Assembly (NCBI GenBank): GCA_902783515.1
Contig: CACZRK010000311.1
Coordinates: 1-5,536, forward strand
Length of the DNA stretch: 5,536 bases
Direction: 5' to 3'
DNA from: an uncultured Coriobacteriaceae bacterium
GTDB lineage: Bacteria; Actinomycetota; Coriobacteriia; Coriobacteriales; UMGS124
Below are positions 1-4,735 of the stretch, one piece after another (within the stretch, counting starts at the first letter, position 1; each line of letters begins with the position of its first letter). Below the pieces are notes generated by a model that worked only from the letters and a program-made list of their open reading frames with translations, was not told the origin of the DNA and ran no database searches. The position numbers were made by a program, and so were the translations under genes.

Positions 1-603
1 CGTGACGACCTGAACCCGCTCGCGAAGGCGGCCGTCCTCCACGCCCAGTTCGAGACCATCCACCCCTTCATCGACGGCAACGGGCGAACGGGTCGAACGC
101 TGCTGCACAAGGTCCTGCGTCGCGACGGCGTGCTTGAGACGTCAGCTCTGCCCGTCTCCGCCGGACTCCTTCATGACATAGACGCCTACATGGCGGCGAT
201 CCGTCGCTACCAGGCGGGCGACCCCCTGCCCATGGTCGAGCGGGTCGTCGACGCCCTCGCAAGCGCGCTTCTGATCGGGTCGCTCGTGGCAACCGCCGTC
301 GACGGCGTGCTGACGGGCTGGCGGGCGTCTCTCACGGCGCGTCGCGGATCCAGCATCCTGCGGCTTCCCGACGTCCTCGTCGAGCAGCCCGTCGTGAGCT
401 CCGCCTTCCTCGCGCAGCGGCTCGACATCACCGTGCGCGCGGCCAACGACGTCCTCAACAAGGCATGTGACCTTGGCATCCTCCGTCCGATCGGCGACGC
501 GCGGCGCGGCGTCTTCTACCAGGCGGACGCGCTCATCGCGATTCTTGAGGAGGTCTCGGGCGCACCCGAGATCCGTCGCGTCCTCGCGAGGGGCAGCCTG
601 TAG
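1..603 (+). CDS. Fic-domain protein with C-terminal winged helix, 5' end cut by window edge
   Basis: The frame is open from base 1 and ends at TAG 601-603, giving 200 visible residues. The Fic active-site motif HPFIDGNGRTGR lies at visible residues 21-32, with the catalytic His at 21 and the Asn/Gly/Arg anion-binding residues intact. Fic enzymes usually transfer AMP (sometimes other phosphate-containing groups) from a nucleotide to a hydroxyl side chain of a target protein in the cytoplasm. Helical Fic-core sequence follows. From about residue 119 to 184 comes a winged-helix-like segment (LAQRLDITVRAANDVLNKAC, then a GVFY wing), the arrangement of the common Fic plus C-terminal wHTH proteins of about 370 residues. 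The N-terminal part, where an inhibitory helix with an (S/T)xxxE(G/N) motif would be, is off the window, so autoinhibition cannot be judged. A GTG at 130 lies downstream of the catalytic motif and is not the start. Codon use is slightly less GC3-strict than the flavoprotein next door. Target protein unknown; family call is secure. Confidence 0.93.
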   Translation, partial: RDDLNPLAKAAVLHAQFETIHPFIDGNGRTGRTLLHKVLRRDGVLETSALPVSAGLLHDIDAYMAAIRRYQAGDPLPMVERVVDALASALLIGSLVATAVDGVLTGWRASLTARRGSSILRLPDVLVEQPVVSSAFLAQRLDITVRAANDVLNKACDLGILRPIGDARRGVFYQADALIAILEEVSGAPEIRRVLARGSL

Positions 604-632
604 CCTGCGCGTATGCCGGGCGCGTCACACGA

Positions 633-674
633 AGGGACCCGCCGCGATCGAACGTGCGATCGCAACGGGCCCCT
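633..674. repeat. Long interrupted inverted repeat between convergent genes (possible bidirectional terminator or operator)
   Basis: The inner arms GCGATCG (644-650) and CGATCGC (657-663) are perfect complements around AACGTG. Because ACGT is itself a palindrome, the 20 bp from 644 to 663 are a DNA dyad with a single mismatched pair (651/656). Outside a 2x2 mismatch (642-643/664-665) the arms continue as 638-641/666-669, then one A/C mismatch (637/670), then 633-636/671-674. The element lies 30 bp past the Fic stop and about 110 bp past the flavoprotein stop, between convergent genes. Neither side has a T-run, so it is not a standard intrinsic terminator. It may be a factor-dependent 3' stem-loop or a protein-binding dyad. 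Confidence 0.6.
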
Positions 675-724
675 CGTCAAGCCTCGCGGCGGCGTGTCTG
701 TGTCGGCTCAAGGGCGCATGGGCT

Positions 725-777
725 CGCGGGTGGCCTTCTCGACATCCCGTCACCCGACGCCCGCCAGCCCACCCGCG
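725..777 (-). terminator. Possible 3' stem-loop of the flavoprotein transcript
   Basis: CGCGGGTGG (725-733) and CCACCCGCG (769-777) form a perfect 9-bp stem with a 35-nt loop, beginning about 10 nt downstream of the flavoprotein stop on the minus strand. There is no U-tract after it and the loop is long, so it is more plausibly a 3'-end stabilising or attenuating structure than a strong intrinsic terminator. Chance pairing in such GC-rich sequence is possible. Confidence 0.3.
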
Positions 778-786
778 CCTGCTCCC

Positions 787-2472
787 CTACTTCTTGTCGG
801 CAGCGGAGCTCACGGCGGCCGTGCCGTCGGCCTGGGCGAACTTCCTGGCCTCGGCCACGGGGTCGTCAAACCGGCCGAGCTGCTTGGCGACCTGCATGGC
901 GATGATGCGGCCGGAGTTGTTGGCCCAGCTTGCCTGCGAGCCGGGGGCGAGCTTCACGTCGTAGGAGTCGCCGTACAGGCAGCCCGCGTCGGAGCCGCCG
1001 GCGTACAGGCCGGTCAGCACCTTGTGGTCGGCGTCCTCCACCTCGCAGTTGGCGTTGATCATGATGCCGCCGCAGGTCGTGTAGTAGCCGTCGCCGATCT
1101 GGCCGATGTAGAACGGGGGCTCCAGGCGGCGCAGGTGCTCGGGCGCCTTGCCGAAGTCGGGGTCGTTGCCGTCGTCGCAGTACTGGTTGTACGTGTCGAC
1201 GGTCTCCTTGAGCGCGGCGGCGTCAAGGCCGGTTGCCTCGGCCATCTGCTCCACCGTGTCGCACTTGAAGACGGTGCCCCCGTCCACGAGCGCGTCGATC
1301 TGCTCGCGCACGCCCTCCATCGGGGTGCCGGGCTTCACGAAGGAGAACACCATGCCGTACGGGCCCGTTTGCTCCCAGGCGGTCAGGTCGTTCTCGGTGA
1401 AGATGTTGTACGTCCTGTCCTGGTTGCGCTGCGCGAGGCCGACGCCGGCGAAGTCGGAGATCCAGCGGTCCTCGTTGATCCAGCGCTCGGCGTCCTGGTT
1501 GACCCACAGCGTCGGCTGGACGGACGCGCAGTAGTCCATGTGCGTCCACACGGCGCCGTTGAAGCACGGGCCGCACCACATGACGGTGCCCAGGCCCTCG
1601 GCCATGTAGGCGCCGGCGTCGCGGGCCATCTTGATGCCGTCGGCGTCGTTGCCGGGCACGCCCTGCGGGAGGATCAGCTGGTTGCGCGTCTCGGACACGG
1701 CGTACAGGAAGTCCTTGTTCTGCGGGTAGCCGCCGGTCGCGATGGCCACCGCGGGCGCGTCGAACTCGATGACGGTGCCGTCGTCGGCCTTGGCGATGAC
1801 GCCCTTCACCTTGCCGCCGTCCATGAGGATCTTCTTGGCCGGCGTGGCGAGCCTGATGTCAACGCCGAGCTTCTCGGCCGCGGCGCGCATGCTGTCCTGG
1901 AACGTGGCGCCCGGCCCCTTCTTGAGGTCGCGCTGGTAAACGTGCCAATCCTTCTCGCCGTCACCGATCGCGATGGCGCCCTGGAAGCCGACGCCCAGGT
2001 TCTCCAGCCACTGCACGGTCTCGGGCGTCTGGTTGAAGAAGCGCTGGTAGAGCTTGTGGTTCGGGATGAAGTGGTGGTACTCCATGCAGTTGTTGACGGC
2101 CTCGGGCACGGTGAGCGTGCAGCCGGACTCCTCGGTGTACTTGGTGCCCAGCGCGAACAGGCCCTCGGTGCCGATGAACGAGCCGCCGGTCTGCTCCTCC
2201 TTCTCCAGCACGATCGCGTTCAGGCCGAGCTGGTAGGCTTGGCAGGCGCACGCCATGCCGGTGCCGCCGGCGCCGATGATGACGAGGTCGCAGCTCTCGG
2301 TCTTCGTGGGCGCGCCGACCTCCTCCAGATCCCACACGCTGCTGGTCTCGGAGATGACCTTGGCCTGCGCGGACTTCGCGGCGCCGGCCAGCGCGCCGGC
2401 GGCGGCGACGGCGCCCGCGGTGACGGCGGACGCGGCGAGGAAGCTCCGACGGGACATGGTGTGCTCAGACAT
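787..2472 (-). CDS. Tat-exported FAD-dependent reductase, fumarate-reductase/FAD-binding-2 family flavoprotein
   Basis: A complete gene of 561 residues. The ATG at 2472 is preceded by AAAGGGGG about 7 nt upstream; a second Met at residue 6 is less well placed. Residues 7-12 (SRRSFL) form a twin-arginine motif, followed by an Ala/Gly-rich hydrophobic stretch and a likely cleavage site after AQA37, so the protein should be folded with FAD and exported across the membrane. Residues 61-72 (CDLVIIGAGGTG) are the Rossmann dinucleotide fold and E90 ends the second strand as the usual ribose-binding acid. ATGGYPQN (245-252) and a C-terminal FAD segment with AGGSDAG and YGDSYD (about 491-505) complete the FAD domain; the capping/substrate domain lies between, with WINE at 331-334. 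There is no CxxCH heme site and no FMN-binding domain, so electrons must come from a separate partner not seen here. The family reduces organic acceptors (fumarate, urocanate, related compounds) in anaerobic respiration. Aligned from memory with FccA, the His before TMGG and the catalytic Arg appear replaced, so a substrate other than fumarate is likely. Residues 299-303 read WCGPC. Divergent from a LysR gene that probably controls it. Confidence 0.92.
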   Translation of the reverse strand: MSEHTMSRRSFLAASAVTAGAVAAAGALAGAAKSAQAKVISETSSVWDLEEVGAPTKTESCDLVIIGAGGTGMACACQAYQLGLNAIVLEKEEQTGGSFIGTEGLFALGTKYTEESGCTLTVPEAVNNCMEYHHFIPNHKLYQRFFNQTPETVQWLENLGVGFQGAIAIGDGEKDWHVYQRDLKKGPGATFQDSMRAAAEKLGVDIRLATPAKKILMDGGKVKGVIAKADDGTVIEFDAPAVAIATGGYPQNKDFLYAVSETRNQLILPQGVPGNDADGIKMARDAGAYMAEGLGTVMWCGPCFNGAVWTHMDYCASVQPTLWVNQDAERWINEDRWISDFAGVGLAQRNQDRTYNIFTENDLTAWEQTGPYGMVFSFVKPGTPMEGVREQIDALVDGGTVFKCDTVEQMAEATGLDAAALKETVDTYNQYCDDGNDPDFGKAPEHLRRLEPPFYIGQIGDGYYTTCGGIMINANCEVEDADHKVLTGLYAGGSDAGCLYGDSYDVKLAPGSQASWANNSGRIIAMQVAKQLGRFDDPVAEARKFAQADGTAAVSSAADKK

Positions 2473-2474
2473 TA

Positions 2475-2490
2475 GATCCCCCTTTGGATC
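2475..2490 (-). promoter_or_regulatory. Shine-Dalgarno of the flavoprotein gene in a small hairpin loop
   Basis: On the minus strand GATCC (2490-2486) and GGATC (2479-2475) can pair as a 5-bp stem, with the loop AAAGGG plus the adjoining G's of the stem forming the ribosome-binding site AAAGGGGG. The ATG at 2472 follows two bases after the stem. The position decides the start codon at 2472. Whether the hairpin affects translation is not known; the stem is short. Confidence 0.5.
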
Positions 2491-2586
2491 GCAGGGCGTC
2501 GACCGGCCCCCTGACGGCTTCGCGACGCTCCCCCTGCTCTGACGACGCCGCCCATTCTGGCAGCCGCCACGAGGCGTCGCGGGCAG

Positions 2587-2601
2587 AACGCTGCAACGCT
2601 G
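2587..2601. repeat. Tandem direct repeat AACGCTG x2
   Basis: AACGCTG occurs at 2587-2593 and again at 2595-2601, one base apart (period 8), immediately next to the TTTCA dyad in the divergent region. It could be a regulator half-site pair; short enough that chance is not excluded. Confidence 0.4.
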
Positions 2602-2630
2602 ATTTCAAGGGTGAAACGAACCGTTACAAT
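2602..2630. promoter_or_regulatory. Possible overlapping face-to-face promoters of the LysR and flavoprotein genes
   Basis: Forward: ATTTCA (2602-2607, 4/6 to the -35 consensus), 17-bp spacer, TACAAT (2625-2630, 5/6 to the -10 consensus); transcription would begin near 2637, leaving a leader of about 115 nt before the LysR ATG. Reverse: TTGTAA (2629-2624, 4/6), 16-bp spacer, TGAAAT (2607-2602, 4/6). The same two boxes would then serve both directions, so only one polymerase could bind at a time. The TACAAT box is the strongest element; the others are weak matches. Confidence 0.35.
2603..2616. promoter_or_regulatory. Operator-like dyad TTTCA-N4-TGAAA, candidate LysR-regulator site
   Basis: TTTCA (2603-2607) and TGAAA (2612-2616) are perfect inverted repeats separated by AGGG. 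The element lies between the proposed promoter boxes of both divergent genes, where an autoregulating LysR protein would bind. Symmetry gives T-N12-A or T-N10-A rather than the classical T-N11-A, so it is a variant of the LysR box at best. Confidence 0.4.
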
Positions 2631-2642
2631 CGAGGGACTTGA

Positions 2643-2732
2643 CGGGACACGGGCGGCGCAGGCGGCACGCGGGGACACGAAGCGGGGAACACGAGCGCGG
2701 GCGCCCGGACGGCGTGCCCGAGCGGGGACGGA
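2643..2732 (+). repeat. G-rich degenerate repeats in the LysR leader
   Basis: Four related G-runs occur upstream of the LysR start: CGGGACACG (2643-2651), CGGGGACACGA (2670-2680), CGGGGAACACGA (2683-2694) and CGGGGACGGA (2723-2732). Spacing is irregular (27, 13 and 40 bp). They lie in the probable untranslated leader; an in-frame extension from TTG 2639 would encode an Arg/Gly-rich peptide unlike any regulator N-terminus. Function unknown. Confidence 0.3.
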
Positions 2733-2752
2733 TGAGGGGGCTGGGACGCGGC

Positions 2753-3670
2753 ATGAACAGCGAGCAGCTGCGATACTTTGAGCTCGCCTATCAGGAGCGC
2801 AACTTCTCGGCAGCGGCGCGGCTCGTGCCGTGCTCGCCGCAGGGGCTCGCCAAGGCGATCCACGCGCTGGAGAAGGAGCTGGGCGTGGAGCTGTTCGCGA
2901 GCGACCCCGCGTCCGGCCTGCCCCAGCCGACCGAGTACGCCCACGAGCTGTACGAGTACGCATGCGTGAACGACTCCAACGTGCGGCTGCTGCGCGAGTC
3001 CTTTGACCGCATCCGCGGCACGCAGCGCCTGGAGGTCAGCCTCGGCCTCTCGCTCGGCGTGCTGGGGCTGCTCGGCTATGACTTCCTGAACGGCTTCGAG
3101 CAGACCTACCCCGGCGTCCGCCTCACGTACCGCGAGTCCGATGACGCCGAGTGCGCGCGCGACCTGGAGCGGGGCGTCTGCGACCTCGCGCTGATCGTGG
3201 GGCCGCCCGACGCGCTCGCCGAGCGCTTTGCCGTCCGCGAGCTGTACCGGTGCCCCATCTACCTGTGGGCACGCGAGGACGATCCGCTGGCGGCGCGCGA
3301 CTCGATCGGGATCGAGGACCTCGCCGGGCGAGACGTCGCGCTGCCGGGGCGCGGCTTTCACTGCCACGCGCAGCTGATCGACGACGCCGCGCGCGCCGGC
3401 GTGCGGCTCGGGCGCGTCTTTGAGATGAGCGAGATCTTCCAGCTGTACGAGTTCGCGCTGCACGGCCGCGGCCTCGGCTTCACCGTGCGCCACCTGGTGG
3501 ACCTCGCGACGTTCACGAGCGGCGGCGTGCGCGCCGTCCCCGTGCGCTGCGAGCCCTGGCACTTCAGCGTCGCCCGTCAGCGCACCCGCGCGTTGGACAC
3601 CGCGGAGCGCAGCCTGTGGGAGTGGTGCCTGCGCTACGCAAGGCGCCTGCCGAGCGACCCGATCGCGTAG
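2753..3670 (+). CDS. LysR-type transcriptional regulator
   Basis: A complete gene of 305 residues, the standard size of the family. Residues 1-60 form the winged HTH: MNSEQLRYFELAYQERNFSA opens the first helices, PCSPQGLAKAIHALEKELGV (25-44) includes the recognition helix, and LF (47-48) begins the wing. A linker helix runs to about residue 90, and residues 92-300 are the two-lobed effector-binding domain (RLEVSLGLSLG as first strand, GVCDLALIVG at 141-150, GLGFTVRHLV at 240-249). ATG 2753 is chosen because it gives the canonical N-terminus; an in-frame ATG at 2732 would add seven residues and also has a nearby GGGGA, and an AGGGGG sits 12 nt before 2753. Such proteins bind DNA as tetramers and respond to a small molecule, usually activating a divergent gene and repressing themselves. 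The divergent gene here is the exported flavoprotein, so that reductase is the likely target and its substrate or a relative the likely inducer. The effector cannot be named. Confidence 0.93.
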   Translation: MNSEQLRYFELAYQERNFSAAARLVPCSPQGLAKAIHALEKELGVELFASDPASGLPQPTEYAHELYEYACVNDSNVRLLRESFDRIRGTQRLEVSLGLSLGVLGLLGYDFLNGFEQTYPGVRLTYRESDDAECARDLERGVCDLALIVGPPDALAERFAVRELYRCPIYLWAREDDPLAARDSIGIEDLAGRDVALPGRGFHCHAQLIDDAARAGVRLGRVFEMSEIFQLYEFALHGRGLGFTVRHLVDLATFTSGGVRAVPVRCEPWHFSVARQRTRALDTAERSLWEWCLRYARRLPSDPIA

Positions 3671-3689
3671 CCGACGGCCAAATCACGCC

Positions 3690-3705
3690 GGACGCGCGCG
3701 CGTCC
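3690..3705. repeat. Perfect 16-bp CG-rich palindrome after the LysR stop
   Basis: GGACGCGC (3690-3697) and GCGCGTCC (3698-3705) form an uninterrupted palindrome 20 bp past the LysR stop. In RNA it gives a 6-bp stem with a GCGC loop. No T-run follows, so it would be a non-classical terminator at most. The core ACGCGCGCGCGT alternates purine and pyrimidine for 12 bp, the pattern prone to Z-form DNA. Confidence 0.5.
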
Positions 3706-3742
3706 ATCCCACCAAGATGGTATCTTTATCGACATTGGATCG

Positions 3743-3793
3743 CGGCGCCCGACAGTCGAGGTCGCGGGCGCGAACGGCGTCCGACGGGCGCCG
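3743..3793 (+). promoter_or_regulatory. Foldable leader upstream of the MOSC gene
   Basis: CGGCGCCCG (3743-3751) and CGGGCGCCG (3785-3793) form a perfect 9-bp stem; inside it TCGCG-GG-CGCGA (3762-3773) can form a second hairpin. It lies 85-135 nt before the MOSC start, within a 207-bp spacer whose only AT-richer patch is 3715-3740 (a TATCTT at 3721 is the nearest thing to a -10 box, with no matching -35). It could be a structured 5' UTR or merely GC-rich pairing. I do not recognise it as a known riboswitch. Confidence 0.3.
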
Positions 3794-3877
3794 ACCGTAT
3801 CGAGATCATTGTCCGCCGCGCGTCTGGGAGCACCGCCCGGGCGCACGGCGCGAACGCAACGGGAGGGATCAGGGCAC

Positions 3878-4570
3878 ATGGGAGTCATTCAGGCCGTCTG
3901 CATCAGCGAGCGCAAGGGCACGCAGAAGCAGCCCGTCGACCAGATCGAGCTCGTGGAGGACTTCGGCGTCAAGGGCGACGCCCACGCGGGCAACTGGCAC
4001 CGCCAGGTCAGCCTGCTGTCCGCCGAGAGCGCCGACGCGTTCAAGAACGCCGGCGCTCCCATCCACGACGGATCCTTCGGCGAGAACATCGTCGTGCGCG
4101 GCTTTGACTTCAAGCGCATGCCAGTCGGCACCCGCTATCGCGTCGGCACGCCCGAGACCATCTTCACGAACCAGGCGATCATCCTGGAGCAGACGCAGAC
4201 CGGCAAGCACTGCCACTCGCGCTGCGAGATCTACCACATCATGGGCGACTGCATCATGCCGCGCGAGGGCGTGTTCGTGCGCGTCGTCCGCGGCGGCGTG
4301 GTCGCGCCTGGCGCGCAGATGATCATCGATTACGTGCCGAACGCCGAGACCGAGGCCAAGATCTACGCGAGCTACGAGGAGAAGTGGCCGGACGCCATCG
4401 CCGCCGAGGAGCGCGCCCGCGCCCGCGACGCCGAGATCGCCCGCCGCAAGCAGGAGGTCATGGCGAAGAAGGTCGCCGACCACGTGAACGAGGTCCTTGG
4501 CGCCGTGGACGCCAACGGCAACGCCATCGACGCCGCGCCGGTGCAGACGCCGCTCGACAACGCAGAGTAG
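3878..4570 (+). CDS. Stand-alone MOSC-domain protein with charged C-terminal extension
   Basis: A complete gene of 230 residues; ATG 3878 is preceded by GGAGG (3862-3866), and the in-frame TTG further upstream at 3809 lacks domain sequence. The MOSC fold occupies about residues 1-152: VKGDAHAG (31-38), RQVSLLS (42-48), FGENIVVRG (67-75), then GKHCHSRCEIYHIMGDC (109-125) with the conserved Cys expected of the family (Cys112, with Cys116 and Cys124 nearby), and GVFVRVVRGG (131-140). MOSC domains, named after molybdenum cofactor sulfurase C-termini, are thought to carry sulfur or bind molybdenum cofactor for delivery to molybdoenzymes; small bacterial ones of this kind often sit beside cofactor-biosynthesis genes, but none is visible here. 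Residues 158-205 are rich in Glu, Lys, Arg and Ala and look helical, possibly a coiled coil, ending in a short polar tail; most single-domain relatives stop earlier. Spacing of 207 bp from the LysR gene argues for its own promoter. Family call strong, precise role inferred. Confidence 0.9.
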   Translation: MGVIQAVCISERKGTQKQPVDQIELVEDFGVKGDAHAGNWHRQVSLLSAESADAFKNAGAPIHDGSFGENIVVRGFDFKRMPVGTRYRVGTPETIFTNQAIILEQTQTGKHCHSRCEIYHIMGDCIMPREGVFVRVVRGGVVAPGAQMIIDYVPNAETEAKIYASYEEKWPDAIAAEERARARDAEIARRKQEVMAKKVADHVNEVLGAVDANGNAIDAAPVQTPLDNAE

Positions 4571-4574
4571 ACAG

Positions 4575-4598
4575 GCGGGCGCCACGCGAGGCGCCCGC
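4575..4598 (+). terminator. Hairpin just after the MOSC stop, no U-tract
   Basis: GCGGGCGCC (4575-4583) and GGCGCCCGC (4590-4598) form a perfect 9-bp stem with loop ACGCGA, 4 bp past the MOSC stop. The following bases are AAGAGGG, so it lacks the U-tract. It is probably the 3' end structure of the MOSC mRNA. A smaller stem GCCTC/GAGGC (4607-4611/4617-4621) follows. Confidence 0.5.
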
Positions 4599-4623
4599 AA
4601 GAGGGTGCCTCGCACGGAGGCCC

Positions 4624-4674
4624 AAAAAACGTCCCCGTCCCGGCGCAGGCGCCTGCCTGAACCGGGGCGGGGAC
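4624..4674 (-). terminator. Intrinsic terminator of the universal stress protein gene
   Basis: 4631-4643 pairs with 4662-4674 over 13 bp with one G-U wobble (4638/4667). On the minus strand the stem is followed by one G and then six T's (complement of the A-run 4624-4629), the classical rho-independent layout, 50 nt past the USP stop. The loop itself holds a perfect palindrome GCAGGCGCCTGC (4645-4656) that would extend the structure. Read on the plus strand the tail is only TT, so it works mainly for the minus-strand gene, with at most a weak effect on MOSC read-through. Confidence 0.85.
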
Positions 4675-4696
4675 TTCCATGCGCAGCTCAGCGTAA

Positions 4697-4735
4697 CCTA
4701 CGCCGACAGCCTATGCCTGCGACCTACGCCTGCGG
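4697..4735 (-). repeat. Three tandem 13-bp units at the 3' end of the USP gene
   Basis: CCTACGCCGACAG (4697), CCTATGCCTGCGA (4710) and CCTACGCCTGCGG (4723) follow each other with period 13; the second and third match at 11 of 13 bases, the first is more diverged. Each carries CTA, read as TAG on the minus strand (4698-4700, 4711-4713, 4724-4726). The period of 13 puts these stops in all three frames; the rightmost is the real stop of the USP gene. Confidence 0.6.

Larger units (their letters stand above)
2473..2752. promoter_or_regulatory. Divergent control region between flavoprotein and LysR genes
   Basis: 280 bp separate two start codons facing away from each other, the usual position of a LysR-type regulator's binding sites. 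The stretch 2587-2630 is the least GC-rich part and concentrates the signals listed separately: a tandem AACGCTG repeat, a TTTCA-N4-TGAAA dyad, an AACG-N3-CGTT dyad (2615-2625) and promoter-like hexamers. An 8-bp inverted pair CGCGACGC (2521-2528) and GCGTCGCG (2574-2581) flanks it on the flavoprotein side. No credible small ORF or RNA gene was recognised here. Confidence 0.65.

Noticed and set aside
1..603. Fic protein as the toxin of a Fic toxin-antitoxin pair
   Set aside because: The C-terminal winged helix fits the larger stand-alone Fic class, no small antitoxin gene follows, and the upstream side is outside the window, so a pair cannot be claimed.
604..786. Search for CRISPR, tRNA or mobile-element ends in the convergent spacer
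   Set aside because: Only inverted repeats were found; no spaced identical repeats, cloverleaf or transposase remnant.
613..2475. Plus-strand open frame of 620 codons opposite the flavoprotein gene
   Set aside because: It lies entirely antisense to a protein with Tat, FAD and family motifs. The translation is Val/Gly/Ala/Leu/Arg-rich with no domain, as expected from the opposite strand of a high-GC gene.
2639..2752. N-terminal extension of the LysR protein from TTG 2639
   Set aside because: It would add 38 Arg/Gly-rich residues before a canonical LysR N-terminus; family length and motif position support 2753.
2624..3562. Minus-strand open frame of 312 codons opposite the LysR gene
   Set aside because: Antisense shadow of the regulator; biased composition and no recognisable domain or ribosome-binding site.
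3869..4615. Minus-strand open frame of 248 codons opposite the MOSC gene
   Set aside because: Composition (Leu, Ala, Val, His, Asp-rich) mirrors the other strand's GC bias, with no motif; the MOSC frame has clear family signatures.
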